DNA of 6,596 bases, taken from NCBI GenBank assembly GCA_003661385.1, contig QMWA01000100.1:1-6596 (forward strand), written 5' to 3'. The notes beneath the pieces were generated by a model that saw nothing but the letters and a program-made list of their open reading frames with translations, was not told where the DNA came from and did not search any database. A program made the position numbers and the translations under genes. Positions 1-5,838 of this stretch are shown piece by piece. The stretch is from Thermoproteota archaeon. Lineage in GTDB: Archaea; Korarchaeota; Korarchaeia; B14-G2. Numbering within the stretch: the first letter of the stretch is position 1; every line of letters begins with the position of its first letter.

Positions 1-411
1 CTCTAGCGCTTTCCTGGCAGCCTTCCTGTATGCTTCTACTATGAGTGTCGGGTGGATTTCTAGGTCTATTAGCTCCTCAGCCGCTTTAAGAAGTTCTCCG
101 GTCAAGATGACTGATGTTGTTGTGCCATCTCCAGCCTCTTGGTCTGTTGCCTTAGCTACCTCGACCATCATCTTTGCTATGGGGTGCTCGACTTCGATTT
201 CCTTCATGACAGTAGCTCCATCTCCTGTGACGACCACATCGCCGAAGGAGTCCACTAGCATCTTCATCATGGACTTTGGACCTAGTGTTGTTCGCACAGC
301 ATCTGCCACGGCTTTCGCCACGGATATGTTTGTCCTCAGGGCTTCTCTACCTCTAACCCTAGTGGTGCCCTCCTTCAAGATTAAGACAGGTATTCCTTGT
401 CCTGACATCAT
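1..411 (-). CDS. ths: Thermosome (group II chaperonin) subunit, N-terminal part, cut by the window edge
   Basis: This is the N-terminal 137 codons of a group II chaperonin subunit. The family forms a double-ring cytoplasmic ATPase that folds proteins. Reading the minus strand gives a clean frame from two tandem ATG codons (411 and 408) to base 1. Visible motifs are [13 protein letters not shown] (about residues 42-54), TGDGAT (62-67) and GDGTTTS (94-100), which form the nucleotide-binding and catalytic equatorial domain; the aspartate of GDGTTT is the conserved ATPase residue. The remaining roughly 400 residues (intermediate, apical and second equatorial parts) lie outside the window. Either ATG could be the start. 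A GGTGG element five bases upstream of the first ATG supports initiation there. The gene is transcribed divergently from lhr. Archaea often carry several thermosome paralogues, and alpha or beta cannot be assigned from this part. Identification as a thermosome is essentially certain. Confidence 0.97.
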   Translation of the reverse strand, partial: MMSGQGIPVLILKEGTTRVRGREALRTNISVAKAVADAVRTTLGPKSMMKMLVDSFGDVVVTGDGATVMKEIEVEHPIAKMMVEVAKATDQEAGDGTTTSVILTGELLKAAEELIDLEIHPTLIVEAYRKAARKALE

Positions 412-416
412 TCAAA

Positions 417-421
417 CCACC
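417..421 (-). promoter_or_regulatory. Shine-Dalgarno-like site of the thermosome gene
   Basis: On the minus strand GGTGG lies five bases before the first ATG of the thermosome gene. It partly matches the archaeal anti-Shine-Dalgarno complement GGAGGTGAT. If it is used, this gene has a leader, unlike the nearly leaderless neighbours. That would fit a promoter placed further upstream. Confidence 0.45.
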
Positions 422-550
422 CTATAGCTTTGGTATGAGCATCATGGCAGCACTCAACGGCTTGAATACTACTCCTATAGCTAGGATTGTGTAGGATAGA
501 TTTAAACTTATTGGCTAGCTGTGAGCTTCCCCTGGCATGGTGTGAAAGGC

Positions 551-557
551 TTTATTA
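551..557 (+). promoter_or_regulatory. Candidate TATA box for lhr
   Basis: TTTATTA is centred about 29 bp upstream of the lhr ATG at 583. That would place transcription start only a few bases before the start codon, giving a leaderless or near-leaderless mRNA. A GAGGA element at 566-570 lies 12 bases before the ATG, rather far for a Shine-Dalgarno site. It would only matter if transcription began further upstream, for example from the TTTAAA at 501. Confidence 0.4.
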
Positions 558-582
558 GGGTAGCTGAGGAAATGAGCTTGGT

Positions 583-2907
583 ATGGCTGTTAAGGGGGCA
601 TTCAGGCTTCTCAGACCTGAGATTGTGGCGTGGCTTGAGAGCTGTAGGATCTTAGAGCCTACTCCAGTGCAGGAGAAGTGCATCCCCATCATCTTAAGAG
701 GCGTGAATGTTTTGGTAACTTCTCCCACAGGCACTGGGAAGACTGAGGCTGCTGTCCTGCCTATAGCCAGCAAGATGCTGGATGACAGAGATAATAGGCC
801 TATAGCCCTATATGTGACGCCTCTAAGAGCTCTCAATAGGGATGTCTTCAGCAGGCTTCAAGCCCTTTTCAGGAGGATAGGGCTTGAGATCTCTGTGAGG
901 CATGGAGATACGCCTGAGAGCATTAGGAGAAGACAGGCTGCTAAGATGCCTGACATGCTGATCACAACTCCTGAGACTTTGCAGATAATGTTGGGAGGGA
1001 GGAAGCTTAGGGAGGGGCTTTCTAGAGTTAAGTTCGTGGTAGTAGACGAGGTTCATCAGCTAGCGTTCAATAAGAGAGGAGCCCAGTTGTCTGCTGGGTT
1101 AGAGAGGCTTAGAGAGCTGTCAGGGGGCTTCCAGGTGGTAGGACTTTCTGCAACAATAGGCTCTCTGGATGAAGCTGCTAAGGTGCTGTTTGGCTCTAGG
1201 AGCTATCAGGTAGTTGATATGGGTAGTGTTAAGAAGTTTGAGGCTAGAGTCGTCATGATAAGTGGGTTAGGGGATAGAGAGGTTTGCGGAGCTATAGATG
1301 AGGCCTGTAGGGGAGCTAGGTCAGCTCTTGTCTTCACCAATACCAGAGCTACAGCAGAGTACATTGCATCAGCTATGGGCAGGTATAGCTCAGGTAGCGG
1401 AGTGCATCACAGCTCGTTGTCTAGGGAGATGAGAGTAGCCGCTGAAGAGGGGCTTAAGTCAGGAGGTCTTAGGCTTCTAGTGTGTACAAGCTCTCTTGAG
1501 CTTGGGATAGACATTGGAACTGTGGATGTGGTTGTCCAGTATATGTCTCCTAGGCAGGTCACTAGATTCCTGCAGAGGGTAGGTAGATCTGGGCATAAGC
1601 CTACATCTGTGTCTAGGGGAGTTGTGCTCGCTACCAGCTGGGAAGACGCTCTGGAGGCTTCGGTTATAATCAGGAGAGCTAAGCTCGGAGAGCTTGATGC
1701 TGAGGAGGCACCTAGGAGCCCGCTTGATGTCCTATGCCATCAGCTTGCTGGTCTGATCATCGAGAGAGGAAGTATGCCGCTGGAGGAGGCTCTCAGAGTT
1801 CTCAGGAGATCCTATCTGTTTAGGGAGCTTGATGAGGGCATTTTGGTCAAAGTGCTCAGCTACATGGCGGAGAGGTGGCCTAGCTTAGCTGTCTTAAGAG
1901 ATGGTGTAGCTAAAAAGCCCTTTGACGCAAGCACACTGTACAAGTACTACTTTGAGTGCGTCTCGATGATACCTGATATCAGAACATTTGAAGCTATAGA
2001 TGAGGAAGGAAGGAAGATTGGGGTCTTAGATGAGCCCTTCGTACTCGAGTACTGCAGAGAGGGAAGTAAGATAGTAGTTGGAGGGGCTACATGGCATGTT
2101 ATAGGAGTAAGGGGGGGTAGGGTGGTTCTCAAGAGAGTAAGCGAAGAAGGAGGAGTTGTCCCTAGCTGGATTGGAGAAGACCTTCCAGTTTCACTTGAGA
2201 TAGCTGTTGAAGTCGGATCTCTGAGGGAGAGGGCTAAGGAGGCTGCTGAGATTGGAGCCGAGGCTGAGGTGGCTGCTGAGCTCATGGAAATGTATCCGTT
2301 CTGCGACCCTAGGGCATTTAGAGAGCTATTTAGCTGTGTTAAGTGGGCAATAAAGGAGGGTATGCCTGTCCCATCCCCAGGTAGGGTTGTTGTAGAAGAG
2401 ACTAGCGAGTTCACTGTGGTACATAGCTGCTTTGGAACTAGAGTCAATAGAACCTTAGGTGATGCTCTCAGAGGGAAGCTGCGTGAGCTTGGAGTCGACG
2501 TGAGGGCTGTAGTAGACCCGTATAGGGTTTATGTGATGCCAGCTGTACCATGTGAGAGTGTCGCAGGTATGCTCGATGAGATGAACTTGAGCGGAGTTGA
2601 GGATATGGTGCTTAAGCAGCCTGATCTACCTGCTTTCAGGAGGAGGCTTGTCAATGTGGCTAAGAGGTTTGGAGCTATAGACAGAAAGGTGAGTGCTGTT
2701 GACTTGCCACCTATCAGGCTTTTTGACATGTTCTATGGCACACCGGTTTTTGACGAAGCATTAAGTGAGGTTATGAGGCTTGACTATGATTTAAGTGGCG
2801 TGAGGCGTGTTTTGGGTGGAATCAAGTCAGGCAGGATAGAAGCAGCCTGCTTTGTTTGCAGCGATGGGAGCCCATTTGCTAGAGTTGGTATATGGAGGCT
2901 GAGTTAG
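583..2907 (+). CDS. lhr: Lhr-family superfamily 2 DNA/RNA helicase (Lhr core)
   Basis: The 774-residue protein is an ATP-dependent SF2 helicase of the Lhr (large helicase-related) family, whose members act 3'-5' on branched DNA and RNA:DNA hybrids in repair or RNA metabolism. Motifs in order are a Q-motif-like TPVQE (27-31), Walker A SPTGTGKT (47-54), TTPE (128-131), Walker B DEVH (155-158), SAT (189-191), FTNTR (251-255), SSLELGIDIG (303-312) and QRVGRSGH (331-338). A winged-helix region follows at about 380-440. The Lhr-specific C-terminal part is clear: GATWHVIGV (501-509), GEDLPVSLEIAVEVG (531-545) and VVHSCFGTRVN (612-622). The last recognisable Lhr element is GSPFARVGI (762-770), four residues before the end. 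At 774 residues it is a little short of the usual 850-950 for archaeal relatives and has no cysteine-rich C-terminal extension. ATG 583 is the only standard start after the in-frame TGA at 565. The gene converges on the surface-protein gene, and the stop codons overlap. Whether it is the aLhr1 or aLhr2 subtype is not decidable here. Confidence 0.95.
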   Translation: MAVKGAFRLLRPEIVAWLESCRILEPTPVQEKCIPIILRGVNVLVTSPTGTGKTEAAVLPIASKMLDDRDNRPIALYVTPLRALNRDVFSRLQALFRRIGLEISVRHGDTPESIRRRQAAKMPDMLITTPETLQIMLGGRKLREGLSRVKFVVVDEVHQLAFNKRGAQLSAGLERLRELSGGFQVVGLSATIGSLDEAAKVLFGSRSYQVVDMGSVKKFEARVVMISGLGDREVCGAIDEACRGARSALVFTNTRATAEYIASAMGRYSSGSGVHHSSLSREMRVAAEEGLKSGGLRLLVCTSSLELGIDIGTVDVVVQYMSPRQVTRFLQRVGRSGHKPTSVSRGVVLATSWEDALEASVIIRRAKLGELDAEEAPRSPLDVLCHQLAGLIIERGSMPLEEALRVLRRSYLFRELDEGILVKVLSYMAERWPSLAVLRDGVAKKPFDASTLYKYYFECVSMIPDIRTFEAIDEEGRKIGVLDEPFVLEYCREGSKIVVGGATWHVIGVRGGRVVLKRVSEEGGVVPSWIGEDLPVSLEIAVEVGSLRERAKEAAEIGAEAEVAAELMEMYPFCDPRAFRELFSCVKWAIKEGMPVPSPGRVVVEETSEFTVVHSCFGTRVNRTLGDALRGKLRELGVDVRAVVDPYRVYVMPAVPCESVAGMLDEMNLSGVEDMVLKQPDLPAFRRRLVNVAKRFGAIDRKVSAVDLPPIRLFDMFYGTPVFDEALSEVMRLDYDLSGVRRVLGGIKSGRIEAACFVCSDGSPFARVGIWRLS

Positions 2908-4364
2908 ACTTCAGGAATCTCCTTGAAGACCTCTTCTATGACTTTCCTCTTCCTGTGCCTGGTGAGGTACGTGATTATGGCTGCTAGTGCTATTGCTAGA
3001 GCTGCTATAGCTGCAGCTGCCCCTATGCCCTCTTCTTCGCCCTCTGGTGTGGCCGTGTGCGATGGGGATGAGAGAGGGGAGGTTTTCTCCTGCTCCATTT
3101 GAGGTGTTAGCTTAGGGGTAGTTGGAGATGGGGGCTTTGGAGAGACTGTTGGGGAGGGGAGGACTACACTGAACACTGTAGTTGAGGGCATGTACCCACT
3201 TTTAGAAACTGTTAGGTTGTGCATCCCAGCTGCTGAGGTTGCTATATAGACTATGCCTCTAGTGTCTGTGTAGCATGTTGTGACTGTTCCATTAGGGTAC
3301 CTGACTGTAACTTCAGCTCCCTTGATAGGTGCTTTGGTCATTGAGTCATATACCCTGACCTTGGCTAGCTTCCTAGCTGGCTGCAAGCTCACCTCGATGG
3401 ATAGCTTCCTGAGTACGTGTATTCTCACCCATGTCATGTTAGTGTACTTTCCGTTAGCCCAGACTACCACCTTAACTGCGTATGAGCCGGGAGCTAGAGC
3501 TGAAGTCTCTAGAGGAATGGCCTCAGATACCTCAGTGGATGGAGGGACTGTAAAGGATTTACTTCCAAATACTGCAGCCTCTGGCATGCTCCATGCGACT
3601 TCTATATCGATTGGGCTAGCTAGCTGATTAGATGCTTTAACTAGCAGCTGACTGCTTGATGCCCCGCTTCTCAGCTGTATGCTGGTGTAGATGCTGGAGC
3701 GCACTATGAGTATTCTGTGCATGCTTGATAGGGTTATGTTGCCAGCAGAGACCTTTACATGCACCTCATAGGGGCCTGTACTCCAGTTTGAGGTCGTAAG
3801 CTGGATGTCAGGGGAGTCTATTGCTGTTATAGACCTTGGAGGTAGGGTTATAGTGGCTTGAGCTGTGTATGCTGACTTATTGTTTGATGCAGTGACTGTG
3901 ATGGTAGCTGTTATAGACTCATCGACTGTGTTGGCTATCTTAAAGGCTAGTGGGAGCCTAGACCCGAGGGGTATCTCGTATGGTAGCTCTGGGGGGACTA
4001 GGATCAGTGGAGGTATCTCTACTCTGAAGTAGTATACGGCTAGTAGCTGTGAGCCTGCTCTGACTTCTAGCTTCCACACTCCACGTGGAGCTGACAGCGG
4101 GAGCCTGTACATGTATATGGCTTCTCCTAAGACCACATGGACCGATCTCTCATCTACCATGGTTCCATTGGGAGCATATAGGGCGGCCAGCAGCAGTATT
4201 CCTGAGGCCTTTTCTCCGGCCTGTGTTCGGACGTACATTACACATCTAATGGTCTCCAGAGGATGGTAGGATTCTCTTGTGAAGCCTCCAGTTATGGTGT
4301 ACTGTTGCATAGCCTGTGCTTGTAGTAGGATTATTATGACTGATGCTATAGCCTGTGTTCTCAG
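2904..4364 (-). CDS. Secreted, C-terminally membrane-anchored, N-glycosylation-rich surface protein (unknown function)
   Basis: I do not recognise a named family; the architecture is a type I surface protein. From the first ATG (4310) the frame gives 468 residues. The 18 in-frame codons before it encode a classic signal peptide: one arginine, a core of AIASVIIILL and an AQA cleavage site directly before Met-4310. I therefore extend the gene to a CTG at 4364, although no ATG, GTG or TTG lies in this frame upstream, and a TGA sits at 4373-4371. Numbering from the ATG, residues 3-98 resemble an MG2-like beta-sandwich (YHPLETI, then a GVWKLEV-type strand). Two CARDB-like beta-sandwiches lie at about 104-205 and 208-300, and a carboxypeptidase-regulatory-like domain at about 302-381 (APIKGAEVTV, then TDTRGIVYI). 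A Pro/Ser/Thr-rich stalk spans 383-427, followed by a transmembrane helix (428-449) and a basic tail RHRKRK. Seven N-X-S/T sequons occur (N48, 144, 175, 191, 291, 340, 365). The domain names come from pattern reading only. The gene lies downstream of the epimerase on the same strand. Confidence 0.85.
   Translation of the reverse strand: MRTQAIASVIIILLQAQAMQQYTITGGFTRESYHPLETIRCVMYVRTQAGEKASGILLLAALYAPNGTMVDERSVHVVLGEAIYMYRLPLSAPRGVWKLEVRAGSQLLAVYYFRVEIPPLILVPPELPYEIPLGSRLPLAFKIANTVDESITATITVTASNNKSAYTAQATITLPPRSITAIDSPDIQLTTSNWSTGPYEVHVKVSAGNITLSSMHRILIVRSSIYTSIQLRSGASSSQLLVKASNQLASPIDIEVAWSMPEAAVFGSKSFTVPPSTEVSEAIPLETSALAPGSYAVKVVVWANGKYTNMTWVRIHVLRKLSIEVSLQPARKLAKVRVYDSMTKAPIKGAEVTVRYPNGTVTTCYTDTRGIVYIATSAAGMHNLTVSKSGYMPSTTVFSVVLPSPTVSPKPPSPTTPKLTPQMEQEKTSPLSSPSHTATPEGEEEGIGAAAAIAALAIALAAIITYLTRHRKRKVIEEVFKEIPEV
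2909..2928 (+). terminator. Weak hairpin just past the lhr stop, possible 3' end signal
   Basis: CTTCAGG and CCTTGAAG form an inverted repeat with one bulged base and a five-base loop (AATCT), starting two bases after the lhr stop codon. The next 30 bases are pyrimidine-rich but have no true T-run. The hairpin sits inside the last codons of the convergent surface-protein gene, so its sequence is also constrained by coding. Its role as a terminator is speculative. Confidence 0.25.
4311..4364 (-). other. Signal-peptide coding segment without a standard start codon
   Basis: These 18 codons read LRTQAIASVIIILLQAQA in frame with the downstream ATG. They give an arginine-containing N-region, a hydrophobic core and an A-X-A signal peptidase site. 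The first possible initiator is CTG at 4364. A GTG at 4374 is one base out of frame. Removing one A of the AAA at 4366-4368 would give a GTG start and the N-terminus MINLRTQAIASV. The segment is almost certainly translated; which mechanism starts it is open. Confidence 0.7.
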
Positions 4365-4369
4365 GTTTA

Positions 4370-4375
4370 ATCACC
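4370..4375 (-). promoter_or_regulatory. GGTGAT Shine-Dalgarno-like site before the CTG
   Basis: On the minus strand GGTGAT is a six-base match to the archaeal Shine-Dalgarno consensus (GGAGGTGAT). It lies five bases before the CTG at 4364, a suitable distance for initiation there. The same bases contain the out-of-frame GTG at 4374, so the site can be read either as a ribosome binding site or as a leaderless start codon. Confidence 0.4.
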
Positions 4376-4395
4376 AAGTGAACCTGGATGCATAC

Positions 4396-4403
4396 TGTAT
4401 TAA
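4396..4403 (-). promoter_or_regulatory. Candidate TATA box for the surface-protein gene
   Basis: TTAATACA on the minus strand is preceded by a purine-rich GGAAAGGA, which resembles a BRE. It is centred about 26 bp before the GTG at 4374 and about 36 bp before the CTG at 4364, and it lies in the 61-bp gap after the epimerase stop. It suggests the surface protein has its own promoter, possibly as well as read-through from the epimerase gene. Confidence 0.4.
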
Positions 4404-4425
4404 TCCTTTCCTTCAGTAGGCAGGG

Positions 4426-5778
4426 TTAAGTTAGCCTCCTTCTTACAGCCTCTATAGCATCTGCTTCACCGAGCACTCTCACCTTCTCTCCTGCTTTTAG
4501 CTCCCGCGATATATGGGGGATCTCAGGCCTCCCCTCTTGAGTATAGATCAATGTCACTATAGCACCCATCTCCTGTATTTCATCTACTGTAACTGGAAGC
4601 TCTGTTTTTACTTCTATCAGCTCGAAGAGCGGAGCACCTGATCTATAGAAGGATGGGGACTTGAGCTCTATGCTTCCACTCTTGCTGAGGAGGATCTCGA
4701 CTATCCTCTCGCCTGCCCTCCCATCCCCAAATGGGCAGGGCTGCTCTCTCGCTTTCTCTCTGATCTCAGGGTCGTACAGCACCCTCTTCACAGCATCAAC
4801 TATCCTCTCTGTGTCACACCCTACTAGGATGTTGGTTCCTAACTCGACAGTCTCCGGTCTCTCCGTGTTCTTTCTCAGGGTTATGCATGGTATCCCGATG
4901 GCAGCAGCCTCCTCTTGCACTCCTCCTGAGTCTGTTAAAGCTAGCATGCTTGCCTGTAGTACCCTTAAGAAGTCTATGTATCTCAGTGGCTTCAGGAGGT
5001 ATAGATGCTCTATCTTCTTCGCCCTCTTCCAGAGGCCATGTGCCTTTAGAGCCTCATACGTCCTTGGGTGGACTGGGAATAGGAATATTAGCTCGTCGAG
5101 CTGCTCTATTGCAGCTAGGATCCTCTCTAGGGCGTGTTTTGTTGTGTTGCTTGGGCGGTGAACTGTTAGAGTGGCTAAGGCCATGTCTTCGCTTAAGCCT
5201 AGGTCCTCTATGACATCAGACTCTCTCTTAGCCCTCTCTAGGTACTTCATCAGCGCATCTATGCCTGTGTTCCCTGTCACATGCACTGAGGACGGGTCTG
5301 CTCCCTCGTATAAGAGGTTTAATGCTGCTCTCTCTGTTGGAGCAAAGTTTAGAGAGGATATGGAGTCTACAATCCTCCTGTTTACCTCCTCAGGCATCGT
5401 CATGTCGAAGCTCCTGAGGCCCGCTTCTACGTGCGCAAATGGGACACCTAGCTTCACGGAGGCTAGCGCCACTGCAAGCACAGAGTTCGTGTCTCCTTGA
5501 GCTAGACACAAGTCTGGCTTGAATGTTAATATTACCTGCTCTGCCTTCACCATGGCTTCTCCTGTCTGAGATGCATGGGAGCCTGACCCAACTTCTAGGT
5601 CGAAGTCTGGCTCTCCTAGGTTGAAGTCTGATAGTATGGCATCTCTTAGCATTCTGTCATAGTGCTGGCCTGTATAGCAGAGTGCCCACTCAACCTCAGG
5701 GTGTACCTGGAGCTTCTCGAGTATCGGAGCTGTCTTCACTATTTCGGGCCTAGTTCCAACAAATACAAGAAGTCTCAA
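4426..5778 (-). CDS. wecB: Non-hydrolysing UDP-N-acetylglucosamine 2-epimerase with a C-terminal RCK_C-like domain
   Basis: The enzyme interconverts UDP-GlcNAc and UDP-ManNAc in the cytoplasm, supplying precursors for surface polysaccharide or N-glycans. Conserved elements are GTRPEIVK (8-15), TGQHYD (36-41), QGDTNS (94-99), HVEAGLR (116-122), PEEVNR (129-134), TVHRPSN (205-211), PVHPR (235-239), TDSGGVQEE (282-290), TERPE (305-309) and PFGDGRAGERI (349-359). GTRPE points to the non-hydrolysing WecB type rather than NeuC. The family usually ends around residue 365, but this protein runs to 450. The extra part (about 366-450) includes MGAIVTLIY, a Pro-containing turn, LKAGEKVRVLGEADAIEAV and a terminal helix, closely resembling the RCK_C/TrkA_C regulatory fold. 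The start is a TTG at 5778; no ATG or in-frame GTG lies close upstream, and the resulting MRLLVFVGTRPE is the normal family N-terminus. The gene is divergent from mtnA and upstream of the surface-protein gene. The epimerase assignment is firm; the extra domain is a pattern-based call. Confidence 0.95.
   Translation of the reverse strand: MRLLVFVGTRPEIVKTAPILEKLQVHPEVEWALCYTGQHYDRMLRDAILSDFNLGEPDFDLEVGSGSHASQTGEAMVKAEQVILTFKPDLCLAQGDTNSVLAVALASVKLGVPFAHVEAGLRSFDMTMPEEVNRRIVDSISSLNFAPTERAALNLLYEGADPSSVHVTGNTGIDALMKYLERAKRESDVIEDLGLSEDMALATLTVHRPSNTTKHALERILAAIEQLDELIFLFPVHPRTYEALKAHGLWKRAKKIEHLYLLKPLRYIDFLRVLQASMLALTDSGGVQEEAAAIGIPCITLRKNTERPETVELGTNILVGCDTERIVDAVKRVLYDPEIREKAREQPCPFGDGRAGERIVEILLSKSGSIELKSPSFYRSGAPLFELIEVKTELPVTVDEIQEMGAIVTLIYTQEGRPEIPHISRELKAGEKVRVLGEADAIEAVRRRLT
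4429..4683 (-). other. RCK_C/TrkA_C-like C-terminal domain of the epimerase
   Basis: These codons encode residues 366-450, beyond the normal end of the epimerase fold. Visible pattern: a beta-strand (LFELIEV, 384-390), a short helix with DEIQEMGA (399-406), a strand IVTLIY (407-412), a polar turn with a proline, then LKAGEKVRVLGEADAIEAV (427-445) and a terminal RRRL. RCK_C domains show the same order: a hydrophobic strand, 'l..GD.l.v.G....i' and a final helix. They usually bind a small ligand and control K+ channels or transporters, so a ligand-controlled epimerase is an inference. Confidence 0.6.
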
Positions 5779-5801
5779 TGGGATCGCCTTAACTGAACAC
5801 C

Positions 5802-5811
5802 TTATTTTAAG
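5802..5811. promoter_or_regulatory. Shared TATA-like block of the divergent epimerase and mtnA promoters
   Basis: The AT-rich block TTATTTTAAG lies in the 60-bp gap between the two divergent start codons. On the minus strand it reads TTAAAATA, centred about 28 bp before the epimerase TTG. On the plus strand it reads TTATTTTAA, about 32 bp before the mtnA ATG. Both spacings fit archaeal TATA boxes with leaders of zero to about eight bases. A single block may serve both genes, so they may compete for or share TBP/TFB binding. A second candidate on the plus strand is AAGTTTAGC at 5812-5820. Confidence 0.45.
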
Positions 5812-5838
5812 AAGTTTAGCTGGTATCCTTAGGTTGAT

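Larger units (their letters stand above)
412..582. promoter_or_regulatory. Divergent intergenic region between the thermosome and lhr genes
   Basis: This 171-bp gap separates the divergent thermosome and lhr genes and must hold both promoters. TTTAAA at 501-506 is palindromic and reads as a TATA box on either strand. On the minus strand its context is AATAAGTTTAAAT, with an A-rich BRE-like flank, so it is a candidate for the thermosome gene with a leader of about 65-70 nt. On the plus strand TTTATTA at 551-557 lies about 29 bp before the lhr ATG. The 9-mer CCTATAGCT occurs at 421-429 and again at 474-482. No RNA gene is evident, and only very short unsupported ORFs occur here. The roles are inferred from spacing only. 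Confidence 0.5.

Noticed and set aside
41-427. 128-codon plus-strand frame over the thermosome gene
   Set aside because: The complementary strand encodes an unmistakable chaperonin N-terminus; this frame is its shadow.
435-494. 19-codon plus-strand ORF in the gap before lhr
   Set aside because: It has no Shine-Dalgarno site, no recognisable product and lies upstream of the likely lhr promoter. Its length is within chance expectation.
572-583. ATG at 572 as an alternative lhr start, just after GAGGA
   Set aside because: It is out of frame with the helicase and its frame soon reaches a stop; the GAGGA element is also too close to it.
1947-2447. 166-codon open frame on the minus strand inside lhr
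   Set aside because: It is fully antisense to a strongly supported helicase. Its translation is low-complexity (Ser/Thr/Pro/Leu-rich) with no recognisable motif, as expected for a shadow frame.
4661-5161. 166-codon open frame on the plus strand inside the epimerase gene
   Set aside because: It is antisense to conserved WecB motifs, has Ser/Leu-rich shadow composition, and shows no promoter or Shine-Dalgarno site.
4426-5778. Hydrolysing (NeuC-type) UDP-GlcNAc 2-epimerase
   Set aside because: The N-terminal GTRPE and the TERPE and GDG motifs match the non-hydrolysing WecB type.
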